Assembly: GCA_963728165.1 (NCBI GenBank)
Contig: CAVSIY010000008.1
Coordinates: 62,001-126,000, forward strand
DNA: 64,000 nt
Direction: 5' to 3'
Origin: Hyphomicrobium_A sp963728165
Lineage (GTDB): Bacteria; Pseudomonadota; Alphaproteobacteria; Rhizobiales; Hyphomicrobiaceae
Below the pieces are notes generated by a model. It saw only the letters and a list, made by a program, of their open reading frames with translations. It was not told the origin of the DNA and did not search any database. This document shows positions 8,694 through 16,049 of the stretch, piece after piece. Each line of letters starts with the position of its first letter. The stretch's first letter is position 1. The position numbers and the translations under genes were made by a program.

Positions 8694-9194
8694 ATGCGCA
8701 AGGCTACCCCGTTGCTGACCGCCATGTTGGCCGCCGCGATGTTTGCGGCGATGCCGCCCGCCGTCGCCGACGACACCGGGACGATCACCTCGTGCCTCGA
8801 TGCCGAGCACAAGGCCAATCGCGACCCCCACATCTGCATCGGCCGCGTCTCCGACCCGTGCCTGGAAAAAGCTTCCGACACCACCAGCATGGTCGCGTGC
8901 GTCGACCGCGAGGTCAAGATCTGGGACGGCCTGTTGAATGCCGACTACCAGTCCTTACTCAAAGTGGTGCCCGCCTCGGCCGCCGACAGCGCGCGCCAGG
9001 CCCAGCGTGCATGGATCGCGTCACGCGATGCCGACTGCAAGGTGCCCTATGACATCTACGAGGGCGGCACCATGGCCCGCATCGACTCGGTGAACTGCCT
9101 CCTGGGCCACACGGGCGAGCGCGTGCTGCAACTGCGCACCTGGCGCAGCATGGCGCAGCCGGAGGAAGACAAGCCCGAGGAGACGCAGCCCTGA
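8694..9194 (+). CDS. Secreted LprI/DUF1311 family protein
   Basis: 166 aa with an N-terminal signal peptide (RKATPLLTAMLAAAMFAAMPPAVAD). The mature part carries the DUF1311 (lysozyme inhibitor LprI N-terminal) pattern. It has repeated Cys residues, CVDREVKIWDGLLNADYQSLL, then QAQRAWIASRDADC and a final VNCLLGHTGERVLQLR. Family members are periplasmic; LprI of mycobacteria inhibits lysozyme, but most homologues have no tested role. It has 6 or more Cys residues likely to pair as disulfides. No operon partner is obvious. Confidence 0.75.
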   Translation: MRKATPLLTAMLAAAMFAAMPPAVADDTGTITSCLDAEHKANRDPHICIGRVSDPCLEKASDTTSMVACVDREVKIWDGLLNADYQSLLKVVPASAADSARQAQRAWIASRDADCKVPYDIYEGGTMARIDSVNCLLGHTGERVLQLRTWRSMAQPEEDKPEETQP

Positions 9195-9276
9195 GGCGGT
9201 GACAGTCCGTTGACCTTTGCCGGTCATCCTAGGGCGAAGCTTGAATCTGGCTGCGAAGACCCGCAAAGGACGCACC

Positions 9277-9453
9277 ATGCCCGTGCCGATCGTCTCGCTC
9301 ATCGCCTACGGCTCAATCGTCGTCGCCGCGCTCGCGGCGCTCCCCATCTGGCCCTGGAGCCGCAATTGGGGCAACGGCAATGCCGGGGCGCTCGCCTACA
9401 TCCTGCTGGTGATCTCGATCAACGCCGGGGTCACGCAGGTCCTCTCGGGCTAA
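9277..9453 (+). CDS. Small hydrophobic membrane protein
   Basis: 58 aa starting at ATG 9277, with AAAGGA six bases upstream. It has two predicted membrane segments, VSLIAYGSIVVAALAALPIW and ALAYILLVISINAGVTQVL, separated by a Trp/Asn/Gly-rich turn (WPWSRNWGNGNAG). It resembles the small DUF3309-type membrane proteins common in Rhizobiales in size and layout, but I cannot assign it firmly. The gene lies between the LprI-like gene and the convergent DUF3300 gene. Confidence 0.6.
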   Translation: MPVPIVSLIAYGSIVVAALAALPIWPWSRNWGNGNAGALAYILLVISINAGVTQVLSG

Positions 9454-9480
9454 CGTCGAAGACGCCGCAGTAGGCCGGCA

Positions 9481-10728
9481 TCAACGCTTGCGCCCTCGGC
9501 CTCGATGGCCGCCGCCGCCATGATGGCCGCCACCGCGCCGAACCGCGGCTCTGTGCCCACCACCACCGTGGTGCGCTCTCACCCTGGACCGGCCTCCCGA
9601 ATGCCTGTGAACAGATGACCGCCTTCTCGAATGCGTGTGGGCAGAGGACCGTTTTCTCGAGTTCGTGTGGGCAGACGACCGCCGTCTCGACTTTGACGAG
9701 GCGCGGTTGCGATGCCCCTTCTTGACGCCGGCGGCGTGACCCTTCTTGACGCCGGCGGAGTGACCCTTCTTAACGCCGGCGGAGTGACCCTTTTTGGGGC
9801 CGATCGATACTGAATTGCCGTGCTTGTGATCACCCACCTTGGAACGGCGCCCGTCCCGCAGCTGCTGCTCGACACGGCTCCGTCCTATCTTGTCGTTGTG
9901 GTACTTAACGCCGCGCCGATGGTGGGCGTCGTGCCGCCACCGATTGGAGGTGATCCTCCGTCTGTTGACGTTGATCCTGTTGTATCTGTTGACGTTGACA
10001 TGGATGTAGTGGCCGTCCCACCTGGGCGTGCACCAACCCCAAAAAGGAGCGATGACCACCACGCCCGTCCCCCAGTAATAATCATCCTCGTACTCGTAAT
10101 CAGACGGCCAGTAGTAGGGTGGATAGTCGGGATACCACCAGTCGCCGTAAACGGCTGGCTCGTAAACCGGCACGTAGACGACATCGGGCTCGGTCGGCTC
10201 GATGTAGATGTACTCAGAGCCGCCCGAACGCTTGGTCGTGACCGTCTGATGCTCGTTGCTTTTGAGATGGCCCGCTGCCTCGGCCTTGTCCCGCAGGAAC
10301 TGGACCCGATCCATGACATCGGCTTCGCTGGCGAGGAAGGCGTCGCCGAGCTTCTGGGTCCACTCGAGCTGCTCGCTCATCATGGCGAGGACGTCAGGGA
10401 ACTGCGTGAGCGATTTGACGCTCGGATCCCAGTCCTTGCTCGCAAGCGCCTTCGCTAGCGCGTCGCCCTTCAGCTTGGCGTTCGCGGGCTCCTTGATCCA
10501 TCGGGCCGCCTGAACGACCTCGATGGGATAGGTGGCGGCCACCAGCACATTGGAGAGAAGATCGTCGGGATAGAGCGCTATTGGCGCAAGGATCTGATCG
10601 AGCTGCTCTTTCGAGAAGGTCACATCAGCCTTGGCCGGAGTGTCTTGCGCCGACGCGGCCACGGGGGCCAGCACCAGAGGCACGGCGATAAACAGAGCCA
10701 ACGCCGGAGCTATAAATCTTGCGAACAC
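9481..10728 (-). CDS. Secreted DUF3300 protein with repetitive basic C-terminal tail
   Basis: 415 aa from a GTG start. A signal peptide (FIAPALALFIAVPLVLAPVAASA) precedes the DUF3300 domain. Its hallmark FSKEQLDQILAPIALYPDDL and LVAATYPIEVVQAARWI occupy about residues 38-80. A Tyr/Trp/Pro-rich segment follows (VVYVPVYEPAVYGDWWYPDY). The last ~140 residues are low complexity and strongly basic: about three and a half copies of the octapeptide KKGHSAGV, three copies of a ten-residue RRRSSAHTHS-type unit, then Gly/His/Arg runs. DUF3300 proteins are envelope proteins of unknown function. The tail could bind nucleic acid, polyanions or metal, but this is inference. Two palindromes lie in its promoter region. 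Confidence 0.8.
   Translation of the reverse strand: MFARFIAPALALFIAVPLVLAPVAASAQDTPAKADVTFSKEQLDQILAPIALYPDDLLSNVLVAATYPIEVVQAARWIKEPANAKLKGDALAKALASKDWDPSVKSLTQFPDVLAMMSEQLEWTQKLGDAFLASEADVMDRVQFLRDKAEAAGHLKSNEHQTVTTKRSGGSEYIYIEPTEPDVVYVPVYEPAVYGDWWYPDYPPYYWPSDYEYEDDYYWGTGVVVIAPFWGWCTPRWDGHYIHVNVNRYNRINVNRRRITSNRWRHDAHHRRGVKYHNDKIGRSRVEQQLRDGRRSKVGDHKHGNSVSIGPKKGHSAGVKKGHSAGVKKGHAAGVKKGHRNRASSKSRRRSSAHTNSRKRSSAHTHSRRRSSVHRHSGGRSRVRAHHGGGGHRAAVRRGGGHHGGGGHRGRGRKR
9603..9692 (-). repeat. 30-bp tandem repeat encoding the RRRSSAHTHS-type units
   Basis: Three diverged 30-bp units inside the DUF3300 gene encode RRRSSAHTNS, RKRSSAHTHS and RRRSSVHRHS. Unit boundaries are approximate. Such in-frame repeats can change copy number by slippage without breaking the frame. 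Confidence 0.7.
9712..9800 (-). repeat. 24-bp tandem repeat encoding KKGHSAGV units
   Basis: Near-identical 24-bp units (plus-strand phase starting gtgacccttcttgacgccgg) are repeated about three and a half times inside the DUF3300 gene and encode KKGHSAGV/KKGHAAGV. The low divergence between units suggests recent expansion. Confidence 0.8.
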
Positions 10729-10751
10729 GAACCCACCCTAAGCAGCTTACC

Positions 10752-10789
10752 CCCTAACTTAGGGTCTCATTGCGCTCATTCAATGAGCG
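10752..10789. promoter_or_regulatory. Two palindromes upstream of the DUF3300 gene
   Basis: CCCTAA-C-TTAGGG (10752-10764) and CGCTCATT-C-AATGAGCG (10773-10789) are perfect palindromes with a one-base centre. They lie in the 92-bp gap between the efp stop and the DUF3300 start. Either could be an operator for the DUF3300 gene; the second could also be an efp transcript-end hairpin. There is no T-run. Confidence 0.4.
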
Positions 10790-10820
10790 AGATCAATTCG
10801 GGCCAGCGCAAATTGTGCGC

Positions 10821-11390
10821 TCAGTCCTTCGCGCGCTCGACGTAGGAGCCGTCGTCCGTCATGACGACGACGCGCGTGCCCGCCCCGATGTGCGGCGGCA
10901 CCATGACCCTGGCGCCGTTCGACAACACCGCCGGCTTGTAGGACGATGACGCCGTCTGGCCCTTGACCACGGGGTCGGCCTCGGTGATCTCCAGCGTCAC
11001 GCGCGCGGGCAGCTCGATGGCGATGGGAATGCCCTCGTGCAGCGACAGCGTGCAGGTCATGCCCTCCTGCAGCCATTGGGCCTGATCGCCCATGACGTCC
11101 TTCGACACCGTGATCTGGTCGAACGTCTCCGGGTGCATGAAGGTGTAGCCGTGATCGTCCTCGAACAGGTAGTTGTAGTCCTTGTCGTCGAGGTAGGCGC
11201 GCTCGACCTGGTCGGTGGTACGGTAGCGCTCGGTCACCTTCACGCCGTCGGCGATGCGGCGCAGCTCCAGATGCGTGACGGGCGTGCCCTTGCCGGGGTG
11301 GATGTTCTCGGCGCGGATGACGACGGCGAGCTTGCCGTCGAGATCGAGCACGTTGCCCTTGCGCACCGATGAGGCGATGACCTTTGACAC
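10821..11390 (-). CDS. efp: Elongation factor P
   Basis: Translation factor that relieves ribosome stalling at polyproline stretches. 189 aa from a GTG start with GGAGAA nine bases upstream. Three beta-barrel domains are recognisable: KOW-like N-terminal domain (SSVRKGNVLDLDGKLAVV), the central domain (TERYRTTDQVERAYLDDKDY, FMHPETFDQITV) and the C-terminal OB domain ending in the EF-P signature region (KGQTASSSYKPAVLSNGARV, VPPHIGAGTRVVV). The tip loop HPGKGTP places Lys at residue 34, the position beta-lysylated by EpmA/EpmB in enterobacteria. The gene epmA diverges from it 280 bp away, and an epmB-like gene lies at 16050. Confidence 0.97.
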   Translation of the reverse strand: MSKVIASSVRKGNVLDLDGKLAVVIRAENIHPGKGTPVTHLELRRIADGVKVTERYRTTDQVERAYLDDKDYNYLFEDDHGYTFMHPETFDQITVSKDVMGDQAQWLQEGMTCTLSLHEGIPIAIELPARVTLEITEADPVVKGQTASSSYKPAVLSNGARVMVPPHIGAGTRVVVMTDDGSYVERAKD

Positions 11391-11521
11391 TTAAGTTCTC
11401 CATTGCGCGGCCGGCCGGTGCTGGGCCCCGGTATGGAGCGGATGGCACGGTCGAAAAGGGGGGAGTGTTGGGCGCTCTCATACCCTGTCCCGGCCCCAAG
11501 GCCAAGCTGGGGCTCGCGGCC

Positions 11522-11637
11522 CCCTCTCCCCGTTTACGGGGAGAGGGCTGGGGTGAGGGGCAGCCACAAACCGCAGCGCAAGTTTCTGCTCCTCACCCTA
11601 ACCCTCTCCCCATACCGAAGACGGCATGGGGAGAGGG
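11522..11637. repeat. REP-like pair of GGGGAGAGGG palindromes
   Basis: Between efp and epmA there are two hairpins. The first is CCCTCTCCCCG-TTTA-CGGGGAGAGGG (11522-11547), followed by CTGGGGTGAGGGG. The second is CCCTCTCCCCAT (11602-11613) pairing with ATGGGGAGAGGG (11626-11637), preceded by CCTCACCCTAA. The halves are inverted copies of one unit, so the whole can also fold as one long inverted repeat. This looks like a dispersed intergenic palindrome of the REP/MITE type. A related pair lies at 38484-38606. Confidence 0.75.
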
Positions 11638-11670
11638 AATTTTGGGTGCAGATCGGCTAAACGAGAGCGC

Positions 11671-12714
11671 ATGAGCAAAGACACGCCCTGGTGGGACCGC
11701 GCCGCGCATGCCGACCGCAAGCCGTTCCTGGAGGCGCGCGCGCGCATCGTGGCAGCCGTGCGCCGCTGGTTCGAAGCCCACGGCTTCACAGAGGTCGACA
11801 CCGGCTGCCTGCAGATCTCGCCCGGCAACGAGGCACACTTAAGCGCTTTCAAGACCGAGCTGGTGCGCCCCGACCTGAGCCGCGCGACGCTCTATCTCCA
11901 CACCTCGCCCGAGTTCGCGGCCAAGAAGCTGCTGGCGGCGGGCGAGGAGAAGATCTTCACGTTTGCCCACGCCTTCCGCAACCGCGAGCGGGGCGCGCTG
12001 CACGCGCCCGAGTTCACGCTGCTCGAATGGTATCGCGCCGATGAGCCCTACGAGACCGTGATGGCGGATGCGGCAGCCCTTCTGAAGCTCGCCGCCGAGA
12101 CGGTCCACAACCGCTTCGTGTCGTTCCGCGGGGTGACGTCCAATCCGCGCGCCGAGCCCGAGCGGCTCACCGTCGCCGAAGCGTTTGGCCGCTACGCCGG
12201 CATCGACCTCTTGGCAAGTCTCAGCCAGGATGGCGCCGACCGCGACCGCCTCGCGGCCATGGCCGAGACCGCAGGCATCACGGCCCATGCCGACGACACG
12301 TGGTCGGACATCTTCGCCAAGGTGCTGACCGCTGCGATCGAGCCCAAGCTCGGCAACGGCCGCGCGACGCTCCTCACCGAGTATCCCGCCGCCGAGGCAG
12401 CGCTGGCGCGCGTCTCTGCGCACGACGCCCGCATTGCTGAGCGCTTCGAGCTCTACTGCTGCGGGGTCGAGCTCGCCAACGGCTTCGGCGAGCTGACCGA
12501 CGCCGCAGAGCAGCGCCGCCGCCTCGAGGCGGAGATGGACAAGAAACAAGCCCGCTACGGCGAGCGCTACCCGCTGGACGAGGACTTCCTGGCCGCGCTG
12601 GGGCACATGCCGCCGGCCTCGGGCTGCGCGCTGGGCTTTGATCGTCTCGTCATGCTGGCGGCAGGCGCAACGCGCATCGAGCAGGTGATTTGGACGCCGC
12701 TCGGCGCCGGGTAG
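11671..12714 (+). CDS. epmA: EF-P lysine aminoacylase EpmA (GenX/PoxA)
   Basis: Attaches (R)-beta-lysine to the conserved Lys of EF-P. 347 aa, starting at ATG 11671 (MSKDTPWWDR). It is a paralogue of the class II lysyl-tRNA synthetase catalytic core without the anticodon-binding domain. Motif 1 region: ARIVAAVRRWFEAHGFTEVD and TGCLQISPGNEAHLSAF. Motif 2 region: YLHTSPEFAAKKLLAAGEEKI, FAHAFRNRERGALHAPEFTL and LLEWYRADEPYE. Motif 3 region: ELANGFGELTDAAEQRRR followed by LPPASGCALGFDRLVMLAAG near the end. The absence of an N-terminal OB domain separates it from LysS. It is divergent from efp. Confidence 0.95.
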   Translation: MSKDTPWWDRAAHADRKPFLEARARIVAAVRRWFEAHGFTEVDTGCLQISPGNEAHLSAFKTELVRPDLSRATLYLHTSPEFAAKKLLAAGEEKIFTFAHAFRNRERGALHAPEFTLLEWYRADEPYETVMADAAALLKLAAETVHNRFVSFRGVTSNPRAEPERLTVAEAFGRYAGIDLLASLSQDGADRDRLAAMAETAGITAHADDTWSDIFAKVLTAAIEPKLGNGRATLLTEYPAAEAALARVSAHDARIAERFELYCCGVELANGFGELTDAAEQRRRLEAEMDKKQARYGERYPLDEDFLAALGHMPPASGCALGFDRLVMLAAGATRIEQVIWTPLGAG

Positions 12715-12827
12715 CGGGTGACGGGCTCTGCCCCACGACGACTCCTCAGCGCAATGAAGATACGGCTTCATATTCGATGCGCTCGCGGCTAGCATCGAGC
12801 CCATCGAATTCTGCTGAAAGGTCGGCT

Positions 12828-13790
12828 ATGGCCGTCGTCTACTCCTCGACCGACGTGCACCCGCGCGACAGCGTCTCCTATTGGCTGGATGACGTGCTTC
12901 GAGGCTTTATCCGCCTGTCCATCAGAACCCGCGAAGGACCATTCCAGGCGCGTATGCGTTCCGGAGTGGTCGGTGAATTCGGCATTGCAGACTACGAGGG
13001 CGGGCCGCACGAGGCGGAGCGCACCGCCCGGGACATCTCGCGCGGGCAGTACGATGACGTCGTCCTGAACCTCCAGTTGGGAGGGCGATCGATCCATTGC
13101 CAGGCCGATCATCAAGCCGTCATGGAGCGCGGCAGCTGCTTCCTATTCGAGTCGCGAAGACCGTACTCGGCGCGCTTTGAGGACCGGAACCGCCTCATAT
13201 CGATCCGAGTGCCGCGCCAAAGCTTCGAGGCGCGATTGGGACGCGTCGCGCCGCGCGCCTGCCGCACCTTGGGCTCGAAGGGACCCGTCGCCAGCCTGGC
13301 GTTCGGATACCTGACGATGATTACCGAACGCATGGACGAAATCGAAGGCGTGGCGGCCGGCCGGATCACGGACCACGCTCTCGACCTGTTAGCACTCGCG
13401 ATTTCCACAGAGGGTGACGGAAGGGTTACGCTCTCTTCGCCCCGCGCCGTCGCGCTCACCATGCTGAAAGCGGCGATCGAGGCGCGGCTTCACGAACCCG
13501 ATCTCAAACCCGCCGTAGCGGCAGCGGCAGCCGGTATCAGCGTGCGTTACGCCAATGCGCTGCTTGCCGCGGAGGACATGTGCCTCGAACGCTACATCAT
13601 CGAGCGAAGGCTAGAGCGGTGCCGAAGCGCGCTCGAGGACCCAGCGCATGCCAATCGCATGATCGGGGAGATCGCGTTCAGCTGGGGCTTCTCGGACCTC
13701 TCGCACTTCAATCGGCGGTTCAAGGCGAGATTCGGATGCGCGCCCGGCGAATACCGCAGGACCATGCGGTCCGACCTGTCTCCAGACTGA
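12828..13790 (+). CDS. AraC family transcriptional regulator
   Basis: 320 aa from ATG 12828 with GAAAGG eight bases upstream. The N-terminal part (RMRSGVVGEFGIADYEGGPH, QYDDVVLNLQLGGRSIHCQ, GSCFLFESRRPYSARFEDR) matches the AraC_binding_2 domain found in OruR/FeaR-like regulators. The C-terminal ~100 residues hold two helix-turn-helix motifs. The second is clear: IGEIAFSWGFSDLSHFNRRF followed by KARFGCAPGEYRR, the AraC signature. The first HTH (VAAAAAGISVRYANALLAAE) is fairly divergent. The target and ligand are unknown. It is transcribed in the same direction as the downstream arsC with a gap of about 125 bp. Confidence 0.88.
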   Translation: MAVVYSSTDVHPRDSVSYWLDDVLRGFIRLSIRTREGPFQARMRSGVVGEFGIADYEGGPHEAERTARDISRGQYDDVVLNLQLGGRSIHCQADHQAVMERGSCFLFESRRPYSARFEDRNRLISIRVPRQSFEARLGRVAPRACRTLGSKGPVASLAFGYLTMITERMDEIEGVAAGRITDHALDLLALAISTEGDGRVTLSSPRAVALTMLKAAIEARLHEPDLKPAVAAAAAGISVRYANALLAAEDMCLERYIIERRLERCRSALEDPAHANRMIGEIAFSWGFSDLSHFNRRFKARFGCAPGEYRRTMRSDLSPD

Positions 13791-13914
13791 AGATCAATCC
13801 CGTGGGAATGCGCCGAGCGGCCTGTGACGCAGGCACCCTCGACAAAGCGTCATGAGGCGAGGAAAGTTCCTGGTCGTTTGAGTGCCCGGGGTGCCGCCTG
13901 CCACGGAGAGACAT

Positions 13915-14334
13915 ATGTCGGTCACGATCTACCACAACCCCGCGTGCGGCACCTCGCGCAATACGCTGGCGATGATCCGCCAGAGCGGCGTGGAGCCGGA
14001 GGTCATCGAGTATCTCAAGACGCCGCCCTCAAAGAAGCGGCTCAAAGAGCTGATCAAGGCCATGGGCATCGGCCCGCGCGACCTGCTGCGCCGCAAGGGC
14101 ACGCCTTACGACGAGCTGGGCCTCGACGACGAGAGCTTGACGGACGAGCAGCTCATCGACGCGATGGTCGCGCACCCGATCCTCATCAACCGGCCGGTCG
14201 TCGTCACGCCGCGCGGCGTGCGCCTGTGCCGGCCCTCCGAGCTGGTGCTGGAGATCCTGGAGAACCCCGAGATCGGAGCCTTCGCCAAGGAGGACGGGCA
14301 AGCGGTCACGCCGCGCAAGCGCCCCAAGAGCTGA
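13915..14334 (+). CDS. arsC: Arsenate reductase (glutaredoxin-dependent) ArsC
   Basis: 139 aa. Reduces arsenate to arsenite using glutathione/glutaredoxin. The start at 13915 gives MSVTIYHNPACGTSRNTLAM, with the catalytic Cys in the HNPxCGTSRN motif at residue 11. The rest follows the thioredoxin-like ArsC fold: VIEYLKTPPSKKRLKELI, DLLRRKGTPYDELGL and LINRPVVVTPRGVRLCRPSE, the last with the Arg-bearing NRPxV loop. No arsB or arsR lies beside it, so the protein may act with arsenic genes elsewhere. Its stop is 1 bp from the stop of the convergent porin gene. Confidence 0.93.
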   Translation: MSVTIYHNPACGTSRNTLAMIRQSGVEPEVIEYLKTPPSKKRLKELIKAMGIGPRDLLRRKGTPYDELGLDDESLTDEQLIDAMVAHPILINRPVVVTPRGVRLCRPSELVLEILENPEIGAFAKEDGQAVTPRKRPKS

Positions 14335-14335
14335 G

Positions 14336-15085
14336 CTAGTAGGGGGCCCCGAACTTGTAGTTGAGCCCCGCCCGCACCAGCGATCCGTCGGTCTGGGCGT
14401 TCCACGTATTGGTGAGCCCGTTGACATTGGTCGTGATGTTTCGGCTGCCGAGGTCGTAATAGAGATACTCGACCTTGGCCGTCCACGGGCCGCCGAGATC
14501 TCCCTCGATCCCGCCGCCGAGCGTCCAGCCGGAGCGGAAGGACGAGTTGGAGCCGTCGACCACGAATGGGTTGGTGCAGAGCACGCCGCCGCACTCCTCG
14601 ACGATCGACACGGTGGTGTCGGCGCCGATGTAGCCGCCGGTGGCGTAGAACGCGAACTGGTTGAAGATGACGCCCAGCCGACCGCGCAGCGTCATGTAGA
14701 AGCCGGAATCGGTCTGCGTCGAGGCGTCGTAGCCCAGCGGCACGTAGGTGGTGGTGGCGCTGCCGGCGAGGCCCAGATATCCGAGGTCGCCCTCGACGCC
14801 GTAGAGAACGGGGCCGTTGCGCCAGTTGTAGCCGAGCTGGACGCCGGCAACGACGCCGCTCGGCGCCGCGCTCCAGTAGTCGGTCAAGGTGTTGTAGCCG
14901 CCCGAGTCGGTAGCAGACGAGCTGCCCCATGCCCCGCCAAGATGGGCGCCACCGTAGAGGCCTTGCCATTGATGCAGGGCCGGTGTGCCCTCCAGCGAGA
15001 CACCGTAGGTCTGGCTCAGAGCGCGTGCGCTGACGCCGACGGTGACGCAACAGGCCACAAGAAGAACGAACGACAGACGACGCAT
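14336..15085 (-). CDS. Outer-membrane beta-barrel porin, Omp25/31-like
   Basis: 249 aa from ATG 15085 with GGGAGGGG seven bases upstream. A signal peptide (RLSFVLLVACCVTVGVSARALSQ) is followed by alternating hydrophobic strands typical of the opacity/Omp25 family: WQGLYGGAHLGGAWG, VVAGVQLGYNWRNGPVLYGV, GFYMTLRGRLGVIFNQFAFY and GWTLGGGIEGDLGGPWTAKV. It ends VRAGLNYKFGAPY, with a C-terminal aromatic residue recognised by the BAM complex. Family members are abundant structural outer-membrane proteins in Hyphomicrobiales. Two Cys residues (EECGGVLC) probably form a loop disulfide. Confidence 0.88.
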   Translation of the reverse strand: MRRLSFVLLVACCVTVGVSARALSQTYGVSLEGTPALHQWQGLYGGAHLGGAWGSSSATDSGGYNTLTDYWSAAPSGVVAGVQLGYNWRNGPVLYGVEGDLGYLGLAGSATTTYVPLGYDASTQTDSGFYMTLRGRLGVIFNQFAFYATGGYIGADTTVSIVEECGGVLCTNPFVVDGSNSSFRSGWTLGGGIEGDLGGPWTAKVEYLYYDLGSRNITTNVNGLTNTWNAQTDGSLVRAGLNYKFGAPY

Positions 15086-15292
15086 GCACCCCTCCCTAAT
15101 CGCAACGGACCGGTACTGGTACTGGCTCTCTGCCTACGCCGGATCGGGGCCGGGAGCGACCGCGCATGCGATTCCGTCCCCGCTATCAACAGGCCCGAAC
15201 CGCTATCCCCAAGAAGAGACGGCAATCCCCAAAAAGACCTGTGGGAGACGACCCGCCGCGGACCCGGCCGAGCGCTGCGGGTCTGTGCTCGG

Positions 15293-15880
15293 CTAGGGCC
15301 GCGGGGTCATGGCACCCGAGCTCGGGGTCATCGACCCGAGGGTGTCGGCGTTGACGACATTGAGCGGGAACGGCGTGAGCTCGCTCTGGCCCTTGAGGAA
15401 GTTGGTCACCTCCTCAAGGCCGGAGACGGTGGCGGAGGACCACAAGTCGGTCGTGCACGTCTTGGGCGTGAAGGCGTTCGTGACCACCACGTAGTCGCCC
15501 TCGCTCTCCTTGACGGAGCAGGTGCAGGTCGCCTTCGACGGATCCTTGGGATCGACCACACACGTCTTGTCGAAGCAGTTCGCCCACGGCCGGTTGTTGG
15601 CGCAGCGCGCATAGCTCTTGATGGGAAAGTAGCGCGACACGACCTGCTTGCCGGCGCTCGTTTGCTTCACCGCCTGGCACGGCGTCGATCCGACCGAATA
15701 TCCGGTCCGCACCTCGCAACTGCACGCCACGGTGTCGGAGCCGGACTTGGCCGCGTCGCATTTCGCAGTCGTGCACAAGGCGTACGTGCTCTTGCAGACC
15801 TGGTAGTTGCCCGCGATGGCGCCGCCGCTGCCAAGGACCGCGAGCCCCATGACGACGCCAAACAATACTGCATGTTTCAT
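15293..15880 (-). CDS. Secreted Cys-rich protein with an internal duplication
   Basis: 195 aa. A signal peptide (HAVLFGVVMGLAVLGSGGAIAG) is followed by a mature region with 12 Cys. The Cys residues fall into two similar modules: YQVCKSTYALCTTAKC...ACSCEV and YARCANNRPWANCFDKTC...TCTCSV. Both share the spacing C-x4-C-x11-C-x-C-x-V, which I read as a tandem duplication. The rest, including a Pro/Ser-rich C-terminus, is featureless. I recognise no named family. The even Cys number and export suggest a disulfide-rich periplasmic or surface protein. It stands upstream of the porin on the same strand. Confidence 0.65.
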   Translation of the reverse strand: MKHAVLFGVVMGLAVLGSGGAIAGNYQVCKSTYALCTTAKCDAAKSGSDTVACSCEVRTGYSVGSTPCQAVKQTSAGKQVVSRYFPIKSYARCANNRPWANCFDKTCVVDPKDPSKATCTCSVKESEGDYVVVTNAFTPKTCTTDLWSSATVSGLEEVTNFLKGQSELTPFPLNVVNADTLGSMTPSSGAMTPRP

Positions 15881-16049
15881 GCTGCAAACCCCAGTCTCAG
15901 GCCTTGCCCCGCGTTGGTGAGGCTACCTAATCGCCGCAATGTTGAGATTTGGCGCATCGGGACTCGATGGACAGCGCAAAGTCGGGCTAGGGTTGCCCGA
16001 GGCTAAACATCACATTTCGCATGCGACCGACCGCGCAAAGGGAGAGGTC

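Noticed and set aside
9603..9800. Possible CRISPR array from the short regular repeats
   Set aside because: Repeats are contiguous, in frame and translated (KKGHSAGV and RRRSSAHTHS); there are no unique spacers and no cas genes.
12690..12827. Extended N-terminus for the AraC regulator
   Set aside because: It would overlap the end of epmA and has no ribosome site, while ATG 12828 has GAAAGG and gives the normal family start.
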